Source: Perilla frutescens
Lineage: Eukaryota > Streptophyta > Magnoliopsida > Lamiales > Lamiaceae
Length of the DNA: 64,000 bases
Assembly: GCA_026008535.1 (NCBI GenBank)
Contig: BRKX01000004.1
Span: 36,584,501 to 36,648,500, forward strand
Direction of reading: 5' to 3'
The translations under genes were made by a program, and so were the position numbers. Shown here one piece after another: positions 1 to 12,500 of this stretch. The notes below the pieces were generated by a model. That model was not told where the DNA came from, made no database searches, and was given only the letters and a program-made list of their open reading frames with translations. Position 1 is the stretch's first letter; every line of letters begins with the position of its first letter.

Positions 1-62
1 ATATTGGGTCAAGTTTCCTTTCGATAAATTCAGCAAATCAAATGTCAAATACCATTTTTTCA

Positions 63-162
63 TTTCTGAAAAAGGATGTCGGAGTGCCCGAATTTCAACC
101 CTATTGTCAACGGGAAAGAATGGGATGTTGAAATTCGGCACTCCGACATCTTTTTTCAAAAA
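63..162. repeat. 100-bp foldback hairpin with arms of about 36 bp
   Basis: Arms at 63-99 and 127-162 pair almost perfectly around a 27-nt loop. The core GATGTCGGAGTGCC on one arm is matched by GGCACTCCGACATC on the other, with a single bulged C and few mismatches. The size and near-perfect stem fit a MIRNA-like or inverted-repeat siRNA precursor, or a very small MITE. No target duplication was recognised. Confidence 0.7.
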
Positions 163-817
163 TTGATAGTTGAGCCACAACAGACTTGAAGAGACAAGTA
201 ATTTGGCAGATGAATTAGCGGTAAAAACGAAAAACAAAAATCTGAAATTTGGGGACGTTGAATAACACTCAAGCTAAAAGTTGGTGTCTTAATTGCCTAC
301 TTTTAAAGTTCGTGTTAAGTCTGCAACTACCCGAAGTTCATGGTTTCGAGGCAATTAACCCTAAATTGAATGATTACAAGACACTATTCAATTTTTAATA
401 CATAGAAAACCACATAAATAAAAAAAAATATATCAAGAAAGTAAAATCAAAAGCCAGATTCTTTTTAATGTCCAGAATAATTAAAAAGATGCAGGTAAAG
501 AAAAATTGGGAGAAGAAAGAATATTCTTCAATCACACATACACCACCCATCAAACTGCGAGAATATGGTTTTGCCACTACCACACCACTATTTTTTGTTT
601 CTATCCATGCTACAAGGAAATACATCCAATAGAAGTTTAGTTATTTTAAAATACCGTCTAAAATAAGGGATCAATAGATTTCTGTTAACTTCCATTTGGT
701 TGCATGGTGACTCATCAATCCAGATACTTGCAGTTTCAAAACTCAGAATTGTAATTGGGCCAAACCTAAGGAAATTTTTAATTAACAGAAGAAAATCATA
801 TAATGAATCATTCATAC

Positions 818-3583
818 CGACAGGGATAGCTTGTAAGAAGCATGACCAGTATAAAGAGTCTTCTCTATGTACTTCTGCATCACAGGATCTGCAATCGAGA
901 GAAGATAAATAAATAAAAGGAGGGTAATGCAAAGGGATGAGAAATCCCCAAAGGTGAAGCCAACCTAACTACAGATACAACTCCAATCTCTATCCATATC
1001 TAACACAATAAGTTTCTTACCATGCCGGCTAGATTATAGTTTAAGAAATACAAATCGTTTATAAAGTTAAACGAATCTAATATCCCAAACCTTCATTGTA
1101 AAAAGGTCAAACTAAGGTTATGATTTGCTAAGTATCCATTACCACAAGTAATTTTCCTGTGCTCATTGGAGAAGACTTTCACAAGTTCACCCTGAAATAC
1201 CCAAAAAAGGAAAGAGACATCAGAAATGTTGAGCAAGCAACACCGTTAATATTTGATGGCAAGCACCTGATCATCGACATAAAATTAACATTTCTTCGCC
1301 TCAGCACGGTTAGCTTTAGATTTTCAGCAATTAATTTTCTAGAAGCATATAATTCATAAGGAAACCTTTCAACGGATTCAGGAACTAATCAAGCATGTTG
1401 GTGCCAAACAAGTTAAACAGAGTTTTGGTGGTGGTGGGGTGGGGGGGAGGGGTGAATAAAGCAAACATATCTTATCCCCACATAAGCTCTTACAGAACAT
1501 GGCCCAATAAATATTTACAAAAATGTAGGCTTGCTAAAGTAGAACAATTAACTCTAAGAGATACCAAAGAAATATACGTAGCATCAATCAAGCCTATATC
1601 TACCCAAAAGATCAATCATAATACAAAAGGTTTTGAATTAACTACTTTGTTCAAGAGATATCATTTTCAAAAACCCGAACACTTTGCCCCAGAATAAAGG
1701 AATGGTGAATAACTAAGCATATGTTTACATATATTCAACTTCTTATGTAACATATTGTGACCTTTTTAACACCACAAGTAATTTTATGGCTATTACAATT
1801 CATAAACTCCAAAATGGCATTGCTCCATTTGTTCTAATAAGTAGAAAGGTATAATCTCTGTACAATGCCAGATTCTACAAAAATTTGAAGCACCACAGTA
1901 GAAGAGGGGAAGAGAGATGTAAATGACTCGTGTCATTGAGGGAAGAGTGAAAGTGAGTAGTCTTTCTCTGCTGATGTGAAACAAAACCACCCTACTGAGC
2001 TTACGTAACCCAAAGTTTCAAGTATTTTTTGGGTACCAGTGGTCAGACCTGATCTGATCGGTGTCAAAACTTTGCTAGAAGCCATAAAATCATTGAATCA
2101 CAGTACCCTCTCTGTCATCTCTGCTTACACACAATGCTACCAAATTTCCGATAGTGACAACATATCTCAACTATATCAAGGAAATTAAGGAAAAAGATAT
2201 CATTAATGTTAAAGAAATGTTCAGTTGTGGTTATATAATTGATAAGTGTATTAGGGCTCGTGTGCTACGTAGTATAAGAGGGTGATAGATACCTATGACA
2301 CTCTAATATTATGTTTACTAGCAAAATCAAAGCCCATGATTATGCAAGGGTCTGACTTGTGTTAACCATATATATGGTATTACATATCACGCCCTGGAGG
2401 TGTGATATGTAATACCAATTATAATTATTAAAAAATTTTAAATAAAATAACCTTACAGATATTAATTAAAATCTTATTATTGAATATTCACACAATATAT
2501 GGTAAGTAAATAAAGGATATTTACGAATTGAAATTTTATAAAGAATTTTAATACATCTAACCGAACAATATATTATTAATACATATATTTTAATCCACCA
2601 AAACAAACAACCTTATACCATATTGTCTAGCAAATGAGCAAGCCCTATATGTATTCCCGAACTTAGGTTTCCATGGAAATCTAATGGAGTTACTTTAATT
2701 TCTTATTTTCCCCTAGTAAATGCAAGACTAGGGGACAAAGATCTTCAATAATTTTGAAAAGCAACTAGTCACTTGTGGTAGGATAATTGAGTAATCCATA
2801 GTTTCCCGAAATGTATGTTCGAAGGAAGTTTAAAGGACAGTTTCTTTCGTTCCCCTAGAAAATGCAAAATAAGTTAGTTGAAATACGTCATATTTTTCAG
2901 CGAAATATTTGAAATCCAGAAATCAACAAGTTTCAAAAGCATTCTTGGCCATGTTTCAAAAATGATGCAATGATTCAGTTACTGTGAAGAAAAAAGGCCG
3001 ATCCAATCTACCCACTGTCCAATCAGGTTAAATAATTTCAGTATTTCAGTTTACCCAATCAGTACTATCTAAAACAAAAACAAAGGGCATTAGCCAACAC
3101 TTACACAACCCAGATTACCTTCCGTTTTCTATCATCCAGTGGCTGTACTTCAATAGCCAGATAAGTATCAACATCATCTGCAGTAACAAGATAATTTGGT
3201 TGTTTTGCTCCTGTAATAAATAATTTGCAAATTAGACTTTACAGATTAACTTAGAGGAAGAGCTAAACCGAACTGCAATGTGAATTATACTAAAACGAAT
3301 ACCATCAACGTAATGAAAAGATCCATCTTCCAAATGCCGCACCCACTGCAAATTTAGGGTAAAACTATATGATTAAACAGAAATAAACTACAGAAAATCA
3401 AGAAGTAACCCACTACTATTGCTATAAAAAAAAGTTTCTGCAGAAAGGACAGCTGAAGCACCTCAAAATTACAACTGGTTGTTCCATTAATAGAGAATCC
3501 GCATGCTTGTAGTTGCTGACCAGGAAAAGCTTCACCTGAAATCTGGAGACCATCTATTGCTGGTAGTGGATCATCATCTGCAG
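818..3583 (-). CDS. Exons 13-17: AIR9-like A9 domain of the host gene
   Basis: Five short exons (3462-3583, 3303-3345, 3119-3210, 1143-1191, 818-888) join without frame loss into one globular domain. Landmarks are GLQISGEAFPGQQLQACGF, the FEWVRHLEDGSFHYVDGAKQ stretch formed across two junctions, YLVTADDVDTYLAIEVQPLD, GELVKVFSNEHRKITCD and PVMQKYIEKTLYTGHASYK. The order (Gly-rich Ig-like strand, Trp-containing strand, TADDVD, ELVKVF, then an Asp-Pro-x-Met helix) is what I remember of A9 repeats in AIR9 and related plant proteins. The domain should continue for about 40 residues beyond the last exon found, so at least one exon is missing from this window. The 1,900-bp intron between 1192 and 3118 contains a hairpin but no coding sequence that I can see. 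Confidence 0.8.
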
Positions 3584-6500
3584 CTGGTAAAAAGTTGCAA
3601 TTTTTAATTTTGAGAACACCAAACCACACTCAAAGTAGTAAAAAAAACTGAATTCAATGAGTGCATACCCTCAGAGAAAGAGGATGAGGGTTCCTCAAGA
3701 ACCGGCGGTAGAAAAGGAGAAAAAGACGAGTTGGGATCATCCAGAGTAGTCATAGCTGCAGTGTTCGCATTCCAATTAGTCAATGGCTCTCTATCACTCT
3801 GTTGTCCTCTATTTTCAGGATCATCTGACTCACTACTTCTAACAAGGTCACCGAATGTGACTTTTTTACTGACTGTGCCTTCATTATTTCTAACATTTTG
3901 TGGATCAGCCTGGCTGTATGCGAGCTGTGAAGGTACTTCACGGGTTGCTGTGTTCCTAAAGAACATGAATGCACTTCTTCAAAATCAACAAAAAGTATCA
4001 AAAGAATACAACACAAATGTACAAAGTCGTCTGGAAAAAAATGATAACTAATCTTACTTCATTATCAATACAATAGGACCACTTTGAGTTCTTCACTTTT
4101 ACATATTATAAGAAGAATGCACTTCACTGATGATGAAACTTTGATAGGTTAAAATCTTATCTCAATGAAGAAATCAATTATGTGCAGACAACTGTTCTGA
4201 ACTTCTAATGGAACCACAGTACAATTCAATTGTTTCTAATATAAGATAAATGTCTTTATAAATAGAGGTTATAAGAGTTACCCTTAAATACACAAAATAA
4301 GTGGCAGAAAAATTGCTTGACAATCTCTCTGCAAATCCCCAGAAGTAATGGGTTGTGCCAAAGACATGCAAGGTGTCAACTTTCAGCCAGAGGAAATTTA
4401 GGACAAGCAACAGAATTCATAATGAAGTCAAATCAGCAACTATAACTTAATTCAATATGCCAGCTAACAAATTGTCAGTAATAAGTCAATTTGTCCAGTG
4501 GATATACATCATTCAGAACTGCTCCATGATTATATTATCCAGATAACTAATTCACACACGTTAGAGAGAGAGAGATGACATGCACTCCAACTATAAGAGA
4601 GATCAATTGACAACACCTTTTGGAATGCTTGCGCTGACATGAACATAAAATATTTATGAACCACATCACCAAAGCTGAGGACTGGTATTGCACAAGCATT
4701 CCAGTTGCAGTAGTTGACTACCAATTCCAACTAGAGAGAGAGAGAGATGAATTATAATCTCACCCTTAGAAGTGTTTTCATTCAAAATGTTAAAATATTT
4801 ATGCAACCAGACCAACAAAAGCAGAGGATTCAAATAGCATGTGCACTTCATAATTAGAATCCAATTGAGAAGCACACCTGCTTGCAAGAGGTGGATGCCT
4901 CCCCAACTCATGCTCCGAATTCTTCAAATTCTCCAGTCCACTTTGAGGAAGGACCAAAATATCTCCAACCGTTGCAGTCTGAGAATCTGAAGATGGCATC
5001 CTTCCATCAGAATATGTTTGTTGAGGAACCAGTTCCAACCCCTTCTTTATCTGGCAGGGCATTCAAGAGTTTGAGATATCAACTATAATAGTTTGCAAAA
5101 GGTACTTATCAAAAGGTTAACATTTAGAACCTGATGCTTAATGTCAGTCTAAAAAGAATGCTAGTTTCTTAAAACCTGAATTGATTAACAATAATTGTCA
5201 GTTAGGTACAAAAATAAAGAACTCAATCCAGGCGTCCAACTACCTTTATGTTGAGACAATTGTAAACTGAAGACTATTTTAGGAAAAAATTGAAACCCTA
5301 ACTTGAGAATTTTTTTCCCAGTGACATGGTCTGGAGTCCAGACAAATTAGGCAGATTACTAGTCCCTACATGCTATATGATTATGAAGCATAGTTATGTC
5401 CATACATGAGGGAATCAATAACTAGGAAATGTAAAAAATGTGATAAATTTGCAACTACTGCAAACATATCTCCCCTGCCAATTATTGTCCCACACCAGTT
5501 CCTCAAGTCCAACCACTCCAACCCAGCTAAGGATGTGACATCTTGCCACACAAGCCTCATCCTGCACTGGTCACTATCATCTAATCTCTTGCATATCCAA
5601 CCATCTTCACCACCATCTGCATCACCCCCAACTCCAGAGGGCAGCTGTTCCATTCTGAACCAGCTGGCATGTAATCCCATACCTAACTCCCAGATCTACC
5701 AAAACTCTTATGCACTAATCCATGACCATGGCCTCATTCTCATTAAGGATACAAGTACAATGTTAATTTACTGCATGTGCCTAGATAATTTATGGTTTTT
5801 AGTTTTATTTTTGCTGTCAACAGCACATTTCACTTGGATGAAGAACTGTATCCAATCCATTCAAAGTTAAAAACTCAGGCATCAATCCAATTGTCATTTA
5901 TCTAAAATGGCATTAAGTAGGTTTCAGTCATTAACTAAACATTCTAACTGCAACCATACCTCATTAGGATAAACAGGTGACTGAGTGAAATTGGATGAAT
6001 TTATATCTGAACGCCAGGGTGCTAGCTGATACTCTGACTCTTTCAGCTTTCCCTACATAGCAATTCACCAAAAAGTTACCAAAAAAAAAGATGAAGAAGA
6101 AGAATGCAATATCAATTATTGGCATTTGGACATCCGTCCCCTTCTAACTACTCATTTAGAGCCTTGACAACATACCTCAGTCACGAGAAGCTGTTCTTGT
6201 AAATGTCTGAACAAAACCTGCAATCACAAGATTTTAACATAGTTTAATGGGACAGAGAACCTCAAATTTAATATTCAACCAAATCATTACCATTTGTAAA
6301 ATTCCTAGATGATAACAAGTCCTAGAAAGAGTATGAAATATCAAATCAGGGCTCACCGATCCCCCACCCCCTATTAGCAGGTAATAGTGCAGCTCCATCT
6401 TCAACGTACAGCTCACCCAATTTCCCAATTTTATGCTTCCATAAAAGAACAAAGTTGGCATTTTTAAGATTTTTGTTTTGTATCAAATTGATTAGAGGTT

Positions 6501-9500
6501 GGGATTTCATAGTACAGACTATGGTATGCTCTAGATTGCTTGGTTTTTAGTAGAGATTGGCACTAATTGGTACATGAATATAACTATAGGTATAGTGAAT
6601 AATTCTTCGGAAGCAGCACAGTCCAAGTTCAGTTAATCAATAAAGTCATGTTCACTTTAAAAGTTCACATATTCAAATAATTGAAACAATATGTAAGAAA
6701 AAGGACCAGGTATATAAAAGAAGACTAAATTGTTTATAAAGAGCCTAGCGAAGCACAACATACAAAAGATGAACAAAATAAATCCAGTAGAACAAAGCTG
6801 CTGCCTGGAAACACTTTCTTGTGTATATGCAACTAGAAGATGTTATTAATTGTAAAATGTTACTAACAGACGAGGAACCCCAAACAAGCAAATAGAATTG
6901 ACTATAGCTAAAGCACTACTCCACATCCTAATATTGTTGGTTTGATACCCACCAAACAGTTATAAGCTGTCAAACTAAATTAAAGGGTTCATTCAGATTT
7001 CTAGAAATGGCCATTGGCCAAGAATAAACATATTCTGACTTTTTTGTAAATTCCTTTGTAAGAAAACAAGAAAAATTAAATACAAAGGGATGAGGAATGG
7101 CAGACGAAATTAAACAGCACCACTCCAAATTCTAAGAGTATTACACTCAAGGAAAGTGTTTAATTCTCTGTTGCTTTAGGCTTACCATGCAACCCTAGAT
7201 TCCCTAGTCCCACAACTTCTATGGATTCCTCAGAGTTCTCATGTCTCAGCACAACACTGGGGACAACCACTCCACATGATACTCGACCCATTTCACTTAT
7301 GAAACCACCAAAGTAGGATGAAAATATCAACTAGCAGATTGTGGCATAACCATGAAAAACTAATCATTCACTCTTTTGCTCTGGTGTTTTGCAAATTCAA
7401 ACACACACCCAGCAACTTCAATTTGCATTGACCACCAACAATTCACCAGATAGACTTCACTAAATGAGATAGCTCATCTAAAGTATCAACACTTTATATC
7501 CAGGCAATGTCATCCATCACAAGTACAAGAAAAACCTGAAGGGTATGTCATAATCACCTTGACATTACTGACAATGGACTGCGCATCAGCAACAGGTGGC
7601 TGAAGAGAATACTCTGCAAGAAGAGGCATTAACGAAGCCACAAATGTTGATCTTTCCTGTTGCGCAGCCTGAAAGAGAAAATTGAACCTGAATATACGTT
7701 TTAGCTAACAATTGTAGGAGGGAAGAGTGCGCTGAAACTATTATTTGAACTTGACCTTTAGCCATTTCTTAATGTTATTTGGTAGGGGTACAATCTAGAG
7801 CAGCAATTCATCTTTAAGTAGCAAGTGCAACATGAACTAACAAATTCATGGATCATGAGGTGGTGGGAAAATGACAGCAAGAAAGAAAAGAATCAAAGCA
7901 ACAATGTAAACAACTGGACCCTTTTTGGTGCAAACAGAATATCTAAATAGTAAACTGACAAGCCTATAAAATCAAAGGAATGTAAAGGACAATCATCGAG
8001 AGCATCTATTACAAAATGAAACACAAGCAGAAGCTTCAAAAACAAAAGCAACATTGATGTTGATAACAGATACAGTTGTACAGGTGAAAGTATAGTTTCC
8101 CTACAATTTAAAGTGGGGGCTATAAAAAGCAATCAATTGAAGTTGCATTCCTCCAGAGACTAATAATAAGCCAAAAGGCAAAAATATCTGGCTACTTATA
8201 TACAATAGTCAGGAGTATACAAATGATACATCTACCTGTAATGCATATGTAAGACGGACATTCTCCTCCATTATGTCTTGTCTATAGGAAATTGCTTTAG
8301 AGGCAGCAAGAATGAGATCCTGCTGTTGCTGATCAAAGGCCTATTGTGGGTGTTGCTTAAATAATCAGAATACAATGTTACTTATAAAAAAAGGATGATA
8401 AACAAAAGCAAAAAAATCCCTACTTACCAGACGCATATATGATATACGCTTCTCCAGGGCATATTTCTCATTGCGAATTTGTGATTCCTATCACAAAAAG
8501 TTACATAAATGAACATATAAGTACAAAGTGCAAAGGTTAAGTAAAAAAAATATACATGGAAAACTGTGAACAATCTTTCTTTCCAACCTTCACTGAAAAT
8601 TCTGTGAGATGCCTTCTTAATTGTGAAATCTCCTCTTCATGTTCCTGAATCTTTACTACAATATCCTACATGGGTGCACTCACAAAATGATGCTAGAGGA
8701 ATATATATGAACAATGTCTTCTAGCTCTTCTCGTTTGTCAAAGAAATAAAGATGCAAACTCCTCAAGGTAAAAATTTTGGAATGACATTAGCTAGGGACA
8801 ATCTAAAATCATAAATCATTAGAGCCATAAGAAGATACCTGCTTTGAAGAACCAGTATTATTAACATCAGATGCAGAAATCAAATCTCTACCAGAATATC
8901 TTAACTCTGAATCCAGATTGCCTTCTTGCTGGTTCCTAGAAAAGGGAAATACAAATTACAACCAGTCACATGCATACAGACCACATTTTTATCTGATTTA
9001 CCTGTGAGGGGTAGATAATGTCATAGATGGTGACATAATCTGAGCGACACCAGAATTTTCTGACACTGCATGATCACCATGAATCATGTTCAGTGATCCA
9101 TTAATGTTGTTGCTATGATGGTTCTCAACATGTGATTGCATCGCATGATCTCTATTAGTTCTGCTCAAATCCGTTTGAAGAATGGAATTTGCCAGAACTT
9201 GCCCAGAATTGATGCCCAAATTTCCTCCCGCTATTTGATTTTCTAATTGTAGAACCATTTGATCAGCTCTACTCGGCACATTAAAATGGTCGCCCCATCC
9301 ACCAGACTGATAATTTTGATATTTTGCATAACCTGATTTCTGCAGCCAAAAAGAATAAAAATCATGAAAGCCTATATAAATATGTGTCATCAACTTAATC
9401 TAGACCCATGTAGCACAACACCCATACATAATTGAGGAGGTTTGAAGCACGAAATTTTATAAAAAATTTTAGATAAAATGTTTAAAAGCCTTCTAGCTGA

Positions 9501-12500
9501 GCAACATGCATCCTCCATAACCCCTTGGGTCCTTCAGAACTTCTTTATGCTCTCTTTCTACCTAAAGAATTCCAAAGAACAAAATGATCTCAAATACCCG
9601 AGAAAGAAAATATCAGGGAAGTGGCTTTTACTAGATTTCACATAAACAACACTAGGGAAAACTTAGGCATGCACTAAGAAAGAAAATTAGGAGAAAGATG
9701 TCACCATAAAGTTCAGTCAGCAATACAAATAAATAAACCAGTATGCATATTAGACGAAAAACATTAACTGCACTTGTTCATTCTACAGCACAGTCATGGA
9801 GCGACTAGTGCTCACAAATTATACAAAGTTTCTTCTGTAAACCTCTACATAGAAATCTATATATTCTTCAAGCAAGTCACAACTTTATAAAATATGGTGA
9901 TACATTGATTGCCTAAATCCTTATATAAGTTTCTATTTTTGGCAAGCAAGTCAAAAGAAATACTAATTATCCTTCTATGTTGGAGTATTAGACTTCAAAT
10001 CATCAATCATATGGTGATTATCAGTAAAGAGAACAACAAAGAAATCAAAAACATCATGTTTAAATATTTCCGTACGACCAAAAAACCGTCATCCCAAGCC
10101 AATCTGCTTGAGCAGTTGTATAGTTGGATGCAGAAGTTGCAGTCTTGATAGACTTGAATAAAAAACAGTCAGTCCAATCATTGAATCTGGATATCCAATA
10201 TACAACTTCAATGAAAAGTTTCGGTTACTGCTAAAAAATTTCCTGGAACATTGTAGCAAGTGAAAGAAAAACACTTAAAATTTGTGAATAGTCTCAAACC
10301 GGACGAGGAGGTATCAGTCCACAAGTTCATAAGTAACTTGTAATGCTGCTCGTGTATTCATATAACATACCACCATCACAATAACTAACAAAAATTCTAA
10401 GTGCATGTTAGAAAATGAAGAGGGCCTAAATTTTTGGTCACACACTAATTTTTATTTATATTTTTTTGATAAGAAACATTTTTTATTATGAAAAAAAGAA
10501 AGTAGAGAATACAAAGGGATGAGGAATCCCTAAACAAAAAGCAACCTAACTCCAAATACAATTCCAATCTCTAGTAATATCGGTCACAGAGAAGCCCTTT
10601 AACTCTTTGTGATTCGAGGCCCACCATGCAACTCTAAACTTAACTATATCCCACATCTCCTCTAGCGGATCTTCTTTATCCTCGAAGATTATCCTATTTT
10701 CCGACCACAAAGACCAGCATAAGGCTGGAACAATGAACCCCCATAGCAATTTTCTTTTTTACGTACAAAACTGCCAGGGTTAGACAAAAATAAATTATTG
10801 ATCGATCATGGCGGAATCCACTGTATACCAAGCTCGTTCAGCACCCTATACCAAAGACTGAGGGAGAAGGGACAATGAAGAAAGACATGGTCAAGATCTT
10901 CAGACTAATTCCTGCATAAGATAGAAGGTTGTGTGGATAGCATCTTTGTAAAGCATCACAAGTGAGTCGCTTCCCCAAAACCAATAGCCAAGCAAAGACC
11001 AGAACATTTTGAGGTAAGGTACCTTCCAGATAGCTTTAAAGAAAGGGAGAAGGCCAATAGAAGTCAAAGAGTAGAAAGAATTTAAAAAATACTTGCAAGA
11101 TAACTTTTCAGAAGGATCCAAAAACCCACCTCCTAATATCATACTGATTCTCTATAAGACGAATGATTTGAACTTGTCCATGGATCCATAATTGTGAGGT
11201 AAAGAAATAAAATAAACTAAAAAAATGGACTAATTGTAAGACAAAATGCATAAAATCCAACAAATAAATAATTTTAAACCTAAACGAACTTATGCATCAC
11301 GCATTCTTGAAAGGTCTCTTACATAGTTCTCAAGTTCCTCATTTTTTTTCTGAAGTTCAGATCTCAAACGGTTATTCTCTTCCACCTGTGAATAGGAAAA
11401 CAAGAAAAAATAATTATTTATGTATACTCTTCCACCTGTGAATAGGAAAACAGGAAACAGTAATGCTCTATTTACACTGCCACAATCAATAGGCTAGTCA
11501 AGGCATAAAACAAGTTCATCACTTAGAATGGAGTGGAATTGTAAAGGAAAATGTATGAGAACGGTATCTTTTAAAGTAAAGCATAGGTTTCAGAAGTTTA
11601 TGTTATGCCTTTTCTATGAATGCATATTAGATTATCAAGCGTAAAAATCGTTTCAAGACCAACTTAATAGTTGATGCAGATTATTGACCTTCAAAAACTA
11701 AAGGGTGGTGATAGTAAATAATCAAGATGACGATTCCTAGTGATGCAAGAGCCATCTAAGAAATGAAAAAAAAAAAATTCAAACCCAACATTTATGTTAC
11801 GGTTACGTCTAGAAAATAGAACTCGGAACAGTTATAAATTGAGTAAATGTGTCATGTTTGTCACAATCCAATTACAAACTCATATTTTCAGAATTGAAGC
11901 TCTCAATTAAAGTTATCTACTTAGGTTTTCCTCGATTTCTGAATAAGAAACCTTGGCAGGGATGGTGTTTTAAGCATTTTATTCTAAGACTACCCAAGTG
12001 TTTCATCTCTGTTCATCTCATTTTGCATCAAGCGGTAGCAGAACCAATCAGTCATTTGAAATAATGACGGAAGAAGGCAACAATGCTGCTTCAAAAGGAG
12101 GTATCACTAGGGGAGAATTTCAGAATCTGCAACAACAAAATAACCAATAATGTCCTCCTCTTGGTGAAGGACAGAGAGAGGCAAGTACACAACCTCAACC
12201 AGGAATTGTGAGAAATCATGCTCCCAATAAGCAAATTCAACAACATGGAGATGACTTTTCTGATGAAATCTAAAGGTGCGATACTATTCCACCAGCAAAG
12301 TTTAAATACACATATGGTTGAGACTCATGCATCAAGGTAGATTCTCCAAAGTTTAATGGAGATGAACAACCAGAAGAAGTGTTCAACTGGTTAAATGAAG
12401 TAGAAAGGATTTTTTATAAGTTTCTTTATTTTCAAGAAAATATATAGGTGAAGTTGGTTGCTATCAAATTAGAAGGCTACACAGCTACGCTTCATCTTGG

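Noticed and set aside
588..932. Minus-strand open frame of 114 codons as a single gene
   Set aside because: Only 818-888 in a different frame is an exon of the host gene; the rest crosses splice sites and LINE-derived sequence.
1395..1697. Plus-strand open frame of 100 codons starting MLVPNKLNRVLVVVG
   Set aside because: Low-complexity G-run start, no family resemblance, lies antisense in a host-gene intron.
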